Source: Desulfurella acetivorans A63 (GTDB lineage: Bacteria; Campylobacterota_A; Desulfurellia; Desulfurellales; Desulfurellaceae). Taken from it: a stretch of DNA of 64,000 nt. The stretch's first letter is position 1; each line of letters begins with the position of its first letter. The position numbers and the translations under genes were made by a program. The notes below the pieces were generated by a model. The model was not told the DNA's origin. It ran no database searches and worked only from the letters and a program-made list of their open reading frames with translations. Below, one piece after another: positions 19,258 to 29,400 of the stretch. Location of the stretch: contig CP007051.1 in NCBI GenBank assembly GCA_000517565.1, positions 519,039 to 583,038 of the forward strand, read 5' to 3'.

Positions 19258-20846
19258 TTGAAGTAATGGATTTTAGCCAAAAAGAAAGAATTTACTTGAG
19301 GGATTGGTATTATAATGCTGGCATTGTTGGTTTTTTAAAGGTAATTAGCGATGGCAATTTGGATATTGAAAAGCTAAAAGATTTTGGTGACAAATTATAT
19401 ATTGGCGAGGATTATATTGAGTTTGATTTGAGTATTCTTGAAAATTTTAAAGAAAAATTCTACAGACAGCTTTTTTTGCATTATTTTGATTTAGGGCAAT
19501 ATCAAGCTTACCTAAACAAAGCATTACAATATAAAGCCGATAAAATATCAAAAATACTTAAAGAAATAGATAAATATCCTTTTAAAGGTTTGCATATTTT
19601 TTTGGGTTATTCACTAGATACTTATGATGATATTGTAAATTACAAAGAAAAAATAAGTGAACTTACAAAAGAACAAATTTACGATAAAACAAGGGATACG
19701 GGTTTTGTTGTTGATTTTGTAGGAAATACAACAAAAAATATAATCGGTCTTTCTAAGTTAGATGATTATTTAAATAGCGTAAGAAAATTATCGTTTAAAA
19801 TAAGAAAAAGATCTGATAAGCTCTGTATGTCATGCCAAACAAGAAAAAAAGAATTTGATATGAATAATGCAATATCAAATATCATAGGGTTTAATCCTGA
19901 CAATTCTAATTGGATTTGGGGTTTTGATGCTAATAAAGTTAAATTATGTTCAATTTGTTCACTCGTATATTTATGTGCAAGCGTGAGTTTGGTATTTCAC
20001 AAAAAAGACAGTAACTATAAATATTGTTTTTATTTTATTAATCACAACAGAAGCATTAGAAAGCTGGTAGATAGCTATAATGGTTTTCAGGGGCAAGTTA
20101 ATATAAAAGTTAACAATAAAGAAATTTACCCTATAATGGTAAAAGAAGCTGTTAAATTCGTTAAAGAAGAACAAGCTAGTCAAACACTGCAAAATATTTC
20201 TTTTATTGAGATACAAGAAAATAATATGGGAGGTCAAAGCACCAAAAGTTATAATGTTTACTCTTTTTCTTTGACAAAAAAGCTTGCGGAATTTATAGAT
20301 CACAATATTGAAAAAATACCAAAGGGTTTTTATTTTATAAAAAAAGATTATTTCGATATTGAATATGAAATTTTAAAGAAAACGATAGAAAGAAATCTTA
20401 ACTATAATGACATTGACAAATACTTTAGAATGTATTTTTCCTCTAAGAGTAACAATTTTGTAAAGTTTAACTCAAATATTTACTCTATTGTTGACTACAT
20501 TTTAAAGTATATATCTTATATATTTTTAGGAGGTATGATGGATTTAGAAAAAATTTCTAAAAAAGGTTTTGTAAATGGCAAGCAGCTCAGAGAACGACTT
20601 GGTAAAGAAAAAGAAAACCAAATTAACGGTCTTGCTTACCAATTCTTAAATGATTTGAAGGTGGGCGATAGGGATAAGTTTTTAGACAAATATCTTAGGG
20701 TTTCTATTTCAAATCAGATGGAATCTCGTTTTGGTCAAGATGAAATGAACAGCAAAGAGGCTTTTTTGCACTTTGGTTACAGTTTTATAAATGGACTATT
20801 AAATACTTATGAAAATAATTCTAATAAGGAGAATAAAAATGAATAA
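19254..20846 (+). CDS. cas8b: Type I-B Cascade large subunit Cas8b1/Cst1 (CXXC-CXXC)
   Basis: 530 residues. Two CXXC pairs (C191/C194 in CMSC, C232/C235 in CSIC) are the mark of the Cst1 family and probably form a zinc site. The rest is helical with little recognisable motif, as usual for Cas8 proteins, which recognise the PAM and hold the target in Cascade. The first and second cas genes overlap (ATGA). The C-terminal ~103 residues can be translated alone from an internal AGGAGG-ATG, listed separately. Confidence 0.9.
   Translation: MIEVMDFSQKERIYLRDWYYNAGIVGFLKVISDGNLDIEKLKDFGDKLYIGEDYIEFDLSILENFKEKFYRQLFLHYFDLGQYQAYLNKALQYKADKISKILKEIDKYPFKGLHIFLGYSLDTYDDIVNYKEKISELTKEQIYDKTRDTGFVVDFVGNTTKNIIGLSKLDDYLNSVRKLSFKIRKRSDKLCMSCQTRKKEFDMNNAISNIIGFNPDNSNWIWGFDANKVKLCSICSLVYLCASVSLVFHKKDSNYKYCFYFINHNRSIRKLVDSYNGFQGQVNIKVNNKEIYPIMVKEAVKFVKEEQASQTLQNISFIEIQENNMGGQSTKSYNVYSFSLTKKLAEFIDHNIEKIPKGFYFIKKDYFDIEYEILKKTIERNLNYNDIDKYFRMYFSSKSNNFVKFNSNIYSIVDYILKYISYIFLGGMMDLEKISKKGFVNGKQLRERLGKEKENQINGLAYQFLNDLKVGDRDKFLDKYLRVSISNQMESRFGQDEMNSKEAFLHFGYSFINGLLNTYENNSNKENKNE
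20538..20846 (+). CDS. Predicted Cas11b small subunit from an internal start in cas8b
   Basis: In frame with cas8b, TAGGAGG at 20527-20533 is followed by ATGATG at 20535-20540. The second ATG has 4 bases of spacing and gives a 102-residue helical, charged protein (MDLEKISKKGFVNGKQ...) that matches the C-terminal helical part of Cas8b. Independent translation of a small subunit from within cas8 is established for several type I systems, including I-B. The Shine-Dalgarno here is as strong as those of the true gene starts in this window. Expression itself is an inference. Confidence 0.65.
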   Translation: MDLEKISKKGFVNGKQLRERLGKEKENQINGLAYQFLNDLKVGDRDKFLDKYLRVSISNQMESRFGQDEMNSKEAFLHFGYSFINGLLNTYENNSNKENKNE

Positions 20847-21783
20847 CGGTTATTTACACTTTGGCGTAGTTTTTAAGGCAGCAAACTTAAATTATGGGGA
20901 AAGCATAGGAAACATAATGTCACTAAAAAAATTGTCTGTCGAAGAAAAAACCTTTTCCTACATTAGCAGACAAGCCCTCAGGTTTGACATAGTAAGAATA
21001 TTAGAAGAAGAATGCAACTATAATAAAGCTGAAATCGATAAAGCACAAGGCGTTGTTCAGTTTTCGAAAGATTCCACAATTGACAAATATCCAGAAATAG
21101 ATTTTTTTGGTTATATGAAAACTGAAAAGAAAAAACAGACTAAAAAAGATGAGGCAAGCCAAGAAGAAGAAAAGGAAGCTAAAACTAAGATAAGAAAAGC
21201 AGTAGTAAGGCTTAGTGATGCAATAAGCTTAGAGCCATTTTATAACGAAATTGATTTTTCTACAAATATGGGACTTGCAAGCAGGTCAGCTTTAGATAAT
21301 GATATATACCAAACAGAGATTCACAAAAGCTACTATACATACACCATTACAATTGATTTAGACAAAGTCGGCGTTGACGAAAACGATAAAATCTACCTTG
21401 AAAACGAAGAAAAAGTTAAAAGGCTAAATGCCCTATTGTATGCTATTAAAGTGTTAAATAGAGATATAAAAGGCAAGAGAGAAAACCTATCGCCATTATT
21501 TATCATTGGCGGTATATACTCAAGCGGAAACCCGTTTTTTTATAACCAGATAAAATTATCATTTTCAAAAGATGGTATTATGATTAATGATGATATTATA
21601 AATGCTGTTTTACAAACAAAGATGTTTAATGGCGAAACAGTTGGAGATAAGACATATTTAGGCTTTGTGCCAGGATATTTTAATAATATTGACAAAATAT
21701 CTCTGCAGGTTGATAAGAAAATGGGTACAGAAAGCTTTTTTGAGGCACTAAAAAACGATATATCAAACTATTATAAGGTTTAG
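20839..21783 (+). CDS. cas7: Type I-B Cascade backbone Cas7/Cst2 (DevR family)
   Basis: 314 residues from the ATG at 20839 (AAGGAG upstream; an in-frame start at 20809 lacks one and lies inside cas8b). The N terminus, NGYLHFGVVFKAANLNYGES, is the DevR/Cst2 start. A highly charged Lys/Glu loop (about 98-125) probably marks the thumb or a disordered insertion. A Gly-rich IGGIYSSGNPFFYNQ lies in the C-terminal half. It should polymerise along the crRNA. It overlaps the end of cas8b by 8 bases. Confidence 0.92.
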   Translation: MNNGYLHFGVVFKAANLNYGESIGNIMSLKKLSVEEKTFSYISRQALRFDIVRILEEECNYNKAEIDKAQGVVQFSKDSTIDKYPEIDFFGYMKTEKKKQTKKDEASQEEEKEAKTKIRKAVVRLSDAISLEPFYNEIDFSTNMGLASRSALDNDIYQTEIHKSYYTYTITIDLDKVGVDENDKIYLENEEKVKRLNALLYAIKVLNRDIKGKRENLSPLFIIGGIYSSGNPFFYNQIKLSFSKDGIMINDDIINAVLQTKMFNGETVGDKTYLGFVPGYFNNIDKISLQVDKKMGTESFFEALKNDISNYYKV

Positions 21784-21785
21784 TT

Positions 21786-22487
21786 ATGATTGCCTTAAAG
21801 TTGCAATTGTATCAAAATATGGTCAATTACCGAAAAGAAAACAGCTTTGGGTATATCCAAAGCTACCCGTTGCCCACGCCATCAATGGTAAGAGGTATGG
21901 CTCATAGTTTATTGGGTTTAAAAGAATACAAGCCGTTAAGAATATCTATACAGGGCGATTTCGATAGCGTTTGTACCAATGTGCAAAAAGTTATTAAATT
22001 TGACCGAGATCCGAAAAACAGACCAGGTAATCCTTATAAAATAATATTAGGCACAACGCTAAAGACAGCAACACACAGTATTGCATTTGTAGATTGTTTG
22101 GTTAATTGCAAACTTTTATTGCATATAGCTTTTGATGACGAAGAATTGACAAAAAAACTATATGAAAAAGTACTTTCAAATACAGTTATTTTGGGAAGAA
22201 ATGAAGATATTGCAAGGGTTGACTTTAACAAAACAAAAATAGTTCAAATTACTCAAGATGAGGAGGTTGAACTAAAATATCCAATATATCTGGATACAAA
22301 AATTACAAAAGAAAACCAGTTGGTGGGCACACATTATAAGTTGCCATTTTATTATGAAAATGTATCTGGTTTTGACGATTTGCGTATTTTTAAGTTTGTC
22401 GATTGTGTGTATGTATCAAAAGGAAAGATAGATAATCTTTATGTTGATGAAGATAATGATGCTGTTTGTTTTCTTGGGATAAGTTAG
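21786..22487 (+). CDS. cas5: Type I-B Cascade subunit Cas5 (Cas5t-like)
   Basis: 233 residues. The N-terminal RAMP strand IALKLQLYQNMVNYRK is followed by SYPLPTPSMVRGMAHSLLG, the conserved Cas5 stretch of the I-B/Tneap group. It binds the 5' handle of the crRNA and caps the Cas7 filament. It is tightly packed: 2 bases after cas7 and directly abutting cas3. Length is normal for Cas5t. Confidence 0.9.
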   Translation: MIALKLQLYQNMVNYRKENSFGYIQSYPLPTPSMVRGMAHSLLGLKEYKPLRISIQGDFDSVCTNVQKVIKFDRDPKNRPGNPYKIILGTTLKTATHSIAFVDCLVNCKLLLHIAFDDEELTKKLYEKVLSNTVILGRNEDIARVDFNKTKIVQITQDEEVELKYPIYLDTKITKENQLVGTHYKLPFYYENVSGFDDLRIFKFVDCVYVSKGKIDNLYVDEDNDAVCFLGIS

Positions 22488-24626
22488 ATGTATGATTTGC
22501 TTAAAAAATACTATGCAAAATCAGATCCACTCATAACAATCTTTCAACACAATGAAGACCTAAAAAACAGATATTATCAATTAAAACCCTATTTGCCAAA
22601 AGAGAAAGTTGAGCGGTACGAAGATGTGATTATTAAAATCATAGAATATCATGATTTGGGCAAAATGAATAAAAAATTTCAGAACAAAATTACAACAGGA
22701 AAAAGAGCATTTGATGAGATACCTCACGAGTGGCTGAGTGTAGCTTTTGTTAATAAAGAATTAAAAAGATGGCTTAAAACATTTAATAAAAACAATATTA
22801 ATTTTTATACACTTTTTTGTTATATTATTGCGAATCACCATACTAGAAATAAAGATTTTTCAACTGATATATTAAAAAATACAATTATTAATGATATGCC
22901 AAAAGATATTGCAAAAGATACTATGAATACCAGCTATGACATAAATGATGATTTTAACTACAAAATTAATGAGTATTTTGATGAGTATTTCGAGGATTTG
23001 ATTTTTTTTAAAGGCATTTTACATAAATGCGACTATAGTGCATCAGCTGGTATAGATGTAGAGCAAAAATATCTTGGAGATTACAATGCAGACTTTTTAA
23101 ATGGTTTAAAAACCAAAAACATAACATTGAGACCATTTCAAGCTAATGCCGTAAATTTGTCTGATAAAAATGTTATTTTAATAGCTTCTACAGGTATGGG
23201 TAAAACAGAATACGCTATGAATTGGGCAAATGGCAATAAAGTTTTTTATTTGCTTGGCATAAAGATAGCCGTTAATGCAATGTATGAAAGATTTAAAAAG
23301 TTTTTCGGCGATAATGTATCACTTTTGCACGGTGATATAAATTATATGTTAGTTAACGACATAGATGATATAAAAGATTTCGATTTTAAACTTGCAAAAG
23401 CCAGACAGTTTAGCTATCCGATAACAGTTGCTACTGCTGATCAGTTAATTGTAAGTGTATTTAAATTCAATGGCTTTGAATTGCACTATTTAACAGCTAG
23501 CTATTCAAAAATTATAGTTGATGAAATACAAAGCTATAATCCAGAAACAATTGCCTGTATTGTTGTATTTTTGCAGGAAGTTTCAAGTCTTGGTGCAAAA
23601 TTTTTAATTATGAGTGCAACAATACCGCCTTTTATAAAAAAAGAATTTGAAAAGATTGCATATTTTGAAGAACCGCAATTATTGGATAGAAAAAGGCATA
23701 AAATTGAGATTAAAGATTGTTTTATTGAAGAGTATGATTTTTTAGATGTAGATTTTGACAATCAAAAGGTATTGATTATATGTAATACGATTAAAAAAGC
23801 CCAATTGATTTACGAAAAACTATTAAAAAAAGGTTTAAATGCAAATTTGCTTCACTCACGCTTTATTAGATTAGACAGGAAGAAAAAAGAAGATGAAATA
23901 TTAAAGTTTGAAAAAAACAATGTTGGTGGAATTTGGATAACAACACAAATTGTAGAAGCAAGCCTTGATATTGATTTTGATTTATTGTTAACAGAATGTT
24001 CAACAATAGATAGTATGCTACAAAGGTTTGGCAGGTGCTACAGAAAAAGAGATTACAGCAAACCAAAGCCAAACATTTTTATTTTCAAATACGATAGTAT
24101 CTCTAAAAAAGTCTATGACCCAGAACTTTTAGAAAGAACCTACAATGTGCTTGTTGGCTATAATGGCTTATTACTTACAGAAGAACAAAAACAGAATATG
24201 ATAAACGAGGTGTTTGATAATATTGAACATACAAAATACTACCAATCATACAATGAGTATAAGAAACTTTTAAAAAGCGGTTTTAGGGCAAATAAAAAAG
24301 AATCTCAAGAATTATTTAGAAAAATTACAGATCAATGGATAGTTATACCAAAACCTGTTTATTTAGAAAATGAAGATTTAATAAATGATTATATTAAAAA
24401 TATTGATTTAAGCAAAGGACTAGAAAAGATTAGACAAAAAGAGAAGTTTTTTGATTTTTGTGTTAATTTGCCTATTTTAAACAAAAAGAAATCTTTATTA
24501 CAGGACTTTCCAGTTAAAAGCAATTTTTTGACTAACTATGATATAAAAATGTTAGACGGTGTAAGTTATGATAATGCAGTGGGTTTGAAATATAATGATG
24601 AAGAAGAAATAGACAATATAATATAA
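22488..24626 (+). CDS. cas3: CRISPR helicase-nuclease Cas3 (HD + DExH)
   Basis: 712 residues. The N-terminal HD nuclease has H55-D56 in EYHDLGKMNKKF, HEWLS and the ANHH metal-ligand region. The helicase part has Walker A ASTGMGKT (233-240), a DEIQ box at 345-348 (in place of the commoner DEVH), MSATIPP, and motif VI QRFGRCYRKR. It cuts and unwinds target DNA recruited by Cascade. All key motifs are present, so interference should be functional. Confidence 0.95.
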   Translation: MYDLLKKYYAKSDPLITIFQHNEDLKNRYYQLKPYLPKEKVERYEDVIIKIIEYHDLGKMNKKFQNKITTGKRAFDEIPHEWLSVAFVNKELKRWLKTFNKNNINFYTLFCYIIANHHTRNKDFSTDILKNTIINDMPKDIAKDTMNTSYDINDDFNYKINEYFDEYFEDLIFFKGILHKCDYSASAGIDVEQKYLGDYNADFLNGLKTKNITLRPFQANAVNLSDKNVILIASTGMGKTEYAMNWANGNKVFYLLGIKIAVNAMYERFKKFFGDNVSLLHGDINYMLVNDIDDIKDFDFKLAKARQFSYPITVATADQLIVSVFKFNGFELHYLTASYSKIIVDEIQSYNPETIACIVVFLQEVSSLGAKFLIMSATIPPFIKKEFEKIAYFEEPQLLDRKRHKIEIKDCFIEEYDFLDVDFDNQKVLIICNTIKKAQLIYEKLLKKGLNANLLHSRFIRLDRKKKEDEILKFEKNNVGGIWITTQIVEASLDIDFDLLLTECSTIDSMLQRFGRCYRKRDYSKPKPNIFIFKYDSISKKVYDPELLERTYNVLVGYNGLLLTEEQKQNMINEVFDNIEHTKYYQSYNEYKKLLKSGFRANKKESQELFRKITDQWIVIPKPVYLENEDLINDYIKNIDLSKGLEKIRQKEKFFDFCVNLPILNKKKSLLQDFPVKSNFLTNYDIKMLDGVSYDNAVGLKYNDEEEIDNII

Positions 24627-24627
24627 C

Positions 24628-25128
24628 ATGGATAAGCAGTCAATTTTTATTACAGCAACACAAATAAATTATTTTTTTGTGTGTAAAAGAAAATTATGGC
24701 TATTTTCCCACAATATCACCATGGAACACAACAGCGAGTTAGTTGAGTTAGGAAACTTGCTTCATCAAGAATCTTACGCAAAAAAACGCAAAGAAATAGA
24801 ATTTGATGGAATAAAGATAGATTTTTTTGAAAAGAATAAAGCACTGATTCATGAAGTTAAAAAAAGCAAAGCGATAGAAAAATCTCATGTGTGGCAAATA
24901 AAATACTACCTTTACCGTTTAAAAGAGTTAGGCGTTGAAGTGGAAGGTGAAATTGATTACCCATTGCAGAGAAAAAAAGAAAAATTCTCATTAACTGACA
25001 AGGACGAAAAAGTAATTTTAAATATTATTGCTGAAATAAAGCTAATATTAAAAGAGCCATTCGCACCGCAAAAAATCGATCAAAAAATTTGCAAAAAATG
25101 CAGCTATTATGAGTTTTGTTATGCGTGA
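24628..25128 (+). CDS. cas4: CRISPR adaptation nuclease Cas4
   Basis: 166 residues. One Cys near the N terminus (FFVCKRKLW) and three near the end (KICKKCSYYEFC) form the four-Cys [4Fe-4S] site of Cas4. The RecB-type nuclease core shows HEVKKSKAIEKSHVWQIKYY. It trims prespacers and helps PAM-correct integration with Cas1-Cas2. It overlaps cas1 by 8 bases. Confidence 0.95.
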   Translation: MDKQSIFITATQINYFFVCKRKLWLFSHNITMEHNSELVELGNLLHQESYAKKRKEIEFDGIKIDFFEKNKALIHEVKKSKAIEKSHVWQIKYYLYRLKELGVEVEGEIDYPLQRKKEKFSLTDKDEKVILNIIAEIKLILKEPFAPQKIDQKICKKCSYYEFCYA

Positions 25129-26110
25129 TTATTATATTTTTAAAAGTGGTAGATTAAAACGACAAGACAATTCAATTATTTTTGAATATACAGAAGACAA
25201 TGTTGAAAAGAAAATCCCAATACCAGTTAACGATATAGACTCGATTTACCTATTTGGTGAGGTTGATATAAATACTAAGTTAATTAATTTCTTGTCTCAA
25301 AATAATATTATTATTCATTTCTTTAATTATTATGGTTATTATACAGGAAGCTTTTATCCCAAAGAGTTTTTGTTGTCTGGAGATTTACTGGTTAAACAAG
25401 TTTTACATTATTACTCTAAGAAAAAAAGGTTAGAGTTAGCAAAAGAGTTTGTAAAAGGTGCGATATGCGGGGCTATTTTAAATCTCAAAAGATATAAAGA
25501 AAAAGTTGATACTGAGATAAATGATTTACAAAATTTGATGAAAAGCGTTGAAGAACAATCTAGCATTTCCATGGTAATGGGCGTAGAAGGCAATGCCAAA
25601 GAAATCTATTACAATGCCTTTCCAAAAATTATAAATCAGCCGATAGAATTTAAAAAAAGAGTTAAAAATCCACCAGACAATATGATAAATGCTCTAATTT
25701 CATTCACTAATAGTCTTGTTTATACTGCTGTGCTTAAGGAAATTTATAAAACTCAACTTAATCCGACAGTAGCTTATTTACATGAACCAAGTGTAAGAAG
25801 ATTTTCTTTATCTTTAGATGTGAGTGAAATATTTAAGCCAATTTTTGGTGATAGATTAATTTTTGCTTTATTAAACGATGGAGTTTTAAAACAAAGTCAT
25901 TTTGATAAAGATTTAAATTTTGCGTATTTAAAAGAAGAGGGTAGAAAAATTGTAGTTAAAGCTTTTGACGATAAATTAAATGCTACTTTTCATCATAAGG
26001 GTTTAGGCAGAATGGTAAGTTATAGAAAATTAATAAGACTTGAGCTTTATAAACTTATTAAACATTTAATAAACGAGGACAAATATAAAAGTTTAAACTT
26101 TTGGTGGTAA
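25121..26110 (+). CDS. cas1: CRISPR integrase Cas1
   Basis: 329 residues from the ATG at 25121 (MRDYYIFKSGRLKRQD). An N-terminal beta domain is followed by the helical catalytic domain. The metal ligands lie in GVEGNAKEIYYNAF (Glu), YLHEPSVRRFSLSLDVSEIFKP (His, then Asp). It is intact and within the normal size range. It ends 2 bases before the cas2 start, so adaptation genes are co-translated. Confidence 0.95.
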   Translation: MRDYYIFKSGRLKRQDNSIIFEYTEDNVEKKIPIPVNDIDSIYLFGEVDINTKLINFLSQNNIIIHFFNYYGYYTGSFYPKEFLLSGDLLVKQVLHYYSKKKRLELAKEFVKGAICGAILNLKRYKEKVDTEINDLQNLMKSVEEQSSISMVMGVEGNAKEIYYNAFPKIINQPIEFKKRVKNPPDNMINALISFTNSLVYTAVLKEIYKTQLNPTVAYLHEPSVRRFSLSLDVSEIFKPIFGDRLIFALLNDGVLKQSHFDKDLNFAYLKEEGRKIVVKAFDDKLNATFHHKGLGRMVSYRKLIRLELYKLIKHLINEDKYKSLNFWW

Positions 26111-26112
26111 AA

Positions 26113-26394
26113 ATGTATATTATTGGTGTGTATGATATTTGCACTACTGATGAAAAAGGTCAGGCAAGACTGGCAAAAATAATGAAAGTATTTAGAAAAT
26201 ACTTGCACCATACACAAAAATCAGTATTTGAAGGAGAACTAAGTGAGGCAAAATTTAAATCTTTGATTATAGAAACCACAAAAATTATTAACAATAGCGA
26301 AGACTACCTAATTTTTTATAGAATAGATAATAAAAATAATTGCAAAAGAGAGTGTTTTGGCAAAGACAATGAGCGCGTTAATACTATTATCTAA
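26113..26394 (+). CDS. cas2: CRISPR adaptation protein Cas2
   Basis: 93 residues from the ATG at 26113. The first strand YIIGVYDI carries the conserved Asp, followed by the helix KIMKVFRKYLHHTQKSVFEGEL typical of Cas2. The start four codons earlier would overlap the end of cas1. It is the last cas gene; the CRISPR leader begins right after its stop. Confidence 0.95.
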   Translation: MYIIGVYDICTTDEKGQARLAKIMKVFRKYLHHTQKSVFEGELSEAKFKSLIIETTKIINNSEDYLIFYRIDNKNNCKRECFGKDNERVNTII

Positions 26395-26486
26395 GTAAAT
26401 TCCACATTAGCGGTTCGAGAAAAAATCGCACGATCTTTGATATAAAAATACTATACAAATCAATTTTATTTGCTAAAATTTAATGG
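26395..26486 (+). promoter_or_regulatory. CRISPR leader
   Basis: The 92 bases between the cas2 stop and the first repeat are AT-rich with an embedded GC patch (GCGGTTCGAGAAAAAATCGC) that could pair partly on itself. TATACA at 26452-26457 is a candidate -10. The orientation is supported by the invariant repeats on this side and by the variant block at the other end. No further motif was recognised. Confidence 0.6.
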
Positions 26487-29400
26487 GTTTTAGCCCCCAA
26501 TTGTGGGATTTAAAGTGTGAACATTTTATTATTTATTACTGGCACAATTAGGTTTTAGCCCCCAATTGTGGGATTTAAAGATGTAGAATTGCCAGCAGCT
26601 GCGCCAGCGTATAAATTGTTTTAGCCCCCAATTGTGGGATTTAAAGGGGCGCGCTCAAAAATTCTAATCTTTTTGTGACTTTGTTTTAGCCCCCAATTGT
26701 GGGATTTAAAGTTGATTGCAAAAAGCAATAAAAAACACGAACCAGACCGTTTTAGCCCCCAATTGTGGGATTTAAAGTATATTAACTGTTATTTAATGAG
26801 TGTCATTTTTAGTTTTAGCCCCCAATTGTGGGATTTAAAGGACAATTTTTACTGTTTTATTAGTCTTTTTGTTCTGGTTTTAGCCCCCAATTGTGGGATT
26901 TAAAGTTTAATTATATCGAATTAAAAAATAATATGTTTTTTGCGTTTTAGCCCCCAATTGTGGGATTTAAAGCGCTTTATGCTTAACAGATAGATTTGGT
27001 TTTACTTTGTTTTAGCCCCCAATTGTGGGATTTAAAGATGGTGAAGAAGTTTACATATTAAAAACTGCATACTGTTTTAGCCCCCAATTGTGGGATTTAA
27101 AGTAGTAAAAGTAGATGATGATATTATCACAAAATACACAGTTTTAGCCCCCAATTGTGGGATTTAAAGTTGTGAACAAGTATTCCCATCCACCTTTCTG
27201 CTTTTTGTTTTAGCCCCCAATTGTGGGATTTAAAGTTCATTCGGATGATTACAATAATGTAAAGGAATATTGTTTTAGCCCCCAATTGTGGGATTTAAAG
27301 TTTGTGGCAGGCAATATTTGTCTTGTCCACAATGGGACGTTTTAGCCCCCAATTGTGGGATTTAAAGATACTGTTCTCTAGATATATGGATTTTTCCTTC
27401 TTGTTTTAGCCCCCAATTGTGGGATTTAAAGTTTTGTGACAGGCTAACGTTTAAATAATCCCATGCCGTTTTAGCCCCCAATTGTGGGATTTAAAGTTTT
27501 AAAAATTTATTTTTAGGAGCTTATATATGTATGTTTTAGCCCCCAATTGTGGGATTTAAAGAACAATTTTTACTGTTTTATTAGTCTTTTTGTTCTGTGT
27601 TTTAGCCCCCAATTGTGGGATTTAAAGTAAAAAACTAATCGATGAAATGATAAAAATCGGCGGGTTTTAGCCCCCAATTGTGGGATTTAAAGATTATTGG
27701 CATAACGGACGCAAGACTGTTGCACTAGGTTTTAGCCCCCAATTGTGGGATTTAAAGCCTTGCCACGTAGCAAGCAACTCTCGCTGCACTACGGTTTTAG
27801 CCCCCAATTGTGGGATTTAAAGTTATATCCACCACCAAATACTCCGAATTCAGATGGTAGTTTTAGCCCCCAATTGTGGGATTTAAAGAAAAAAGGAGTT
27901 TGTATGAAAGAATGCGTTAATTGGTTTTAGCCCCCAATTGTGGGATTTAAAGGGCTACAAGTGAAGGCAAGTTTCCGGACACAATTCCGGTTTTAGCCCC
28001 CAATTGTGGGATTTAAAGCAAATAAAAAGAGTGCTGCTTTTTTTAACACTTCAGTTTTAGCCCCCAATTGTGGGATTTAAAGGGTTCATTAGCTTGTTAG
28101 TCTACAGGGGGGCTTGCACTGTTTTAGCCCCCAATTGTGGGATTTAAAGTTTGATTTTTATGTTTGTGAAATAATCAGGTATGTTGTTTTAGCCCCCAAT
28201 TGTGGGATTTAAAGCTGTAAACAAATTTATTTTAATGTTTTAGACGGTGAGTTTTAGCCCCCAATTGTGGGATTTAAAGTCATTACATATTTAGATGAAT
28301 CTGTTATTAAACCAGTTTTAGCCCCCAATTGTGGGATTTAAAGGGCAAAAAATACAAAAATACATTCAGAAAACACATCGTTTTAGCCCCCAATTGTGGG
28401 ATTTAAAGGCTCTTTTTAGATTTACTTAGCTTTATTTCTTATGAGTTTTAGCCCCCAATTGTGGGATTTAAAGAAAAACGAGCAAGAGAGCGTTAGCGTC
28501 CTAAACCGGTTTTAGCCCCCAATTGTGGGATTTAAAGCTGCCATCACTTGCAACGCTTGAAGGTCAGTCAAAAGTTTTAGCCCCCAATTGTGGGATTTAA
28601 AGGATAACATAAATTTTAAATTATTTTGATTTGTAATTGTTTTAGCCCCCAATTGTGGGATTTAAAGAATTTACTATTTCTAATAGACTAATGGTAACAG
28701 GGGTTTTAGCCCCCAATTGTGGGATTTAAAGGCATTGATATTAACTGTTATTTAACAGGGGTCATTTGTTTTAGCCCCCAATTGTGGGATTTAAAGATGG
28801 GATAGTCTTATTTCAAAAATAGACAACGCATACAGTTTTAGCCCCCAATTGTGGGATTTAAAGTTTTGTAGCCTCATACCCCAACGCTTGTAAAAACTCA
28901 GTTTTAGCCCCCAATTGTGGGATTTAAAGAGAGCGGGCTGCCTGACCAACAGCCACAAAAACGCGTTTTAGCCCCCAATTGTGGGATTTAAAGGACGATT
29001 TTTACTGTTTTATTAGTTTTTTTATTTTGTTTTAGCCCCCAATTGTGGGATTTAAAGTTAAAGCTGTGCAAAAGCTGGCAATGATGCAATGAGTTTTAGC
29101 CCCCAATTGTGGGATTTAAAGTTATAATCGAGGATATGCTTGATTTGGGATTCTTAATGTTTTAGCCCCCAATTGTGGGATTTAAAGTATGCTGTTTATT
29201 ATGGAGCAACAGGCGAGATATCTTGTTTTAGCCCCCAATTGTGGGATTTAAAGGAATAACGCGGAAGCTTGTTAAGCAACGCAAAAAATGTTTTAGCCCC
29301 CAATTGTGGGATTTAAAGTCAATATTACCAACTATGTTGGCTCTAAACGGCGTCGTTTTAGCCCCCAATTGTGGGATTTAAAGCCAGGGGGGGGCTTTAC

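Noticed and set aside
27889-27923. Spacer that contains AAGGAG and an ATG frame
   Set aside because: This is a spacer probably copied from the start of an invader's gene; it has no coding role here.
26697-27930. Open frames inside the CRISPR array repeating FSPQLWDLK
   Set aside because: They are translations of the CRISPR repeat itself (GTTTTAGCCCCCAATT...), not genes.
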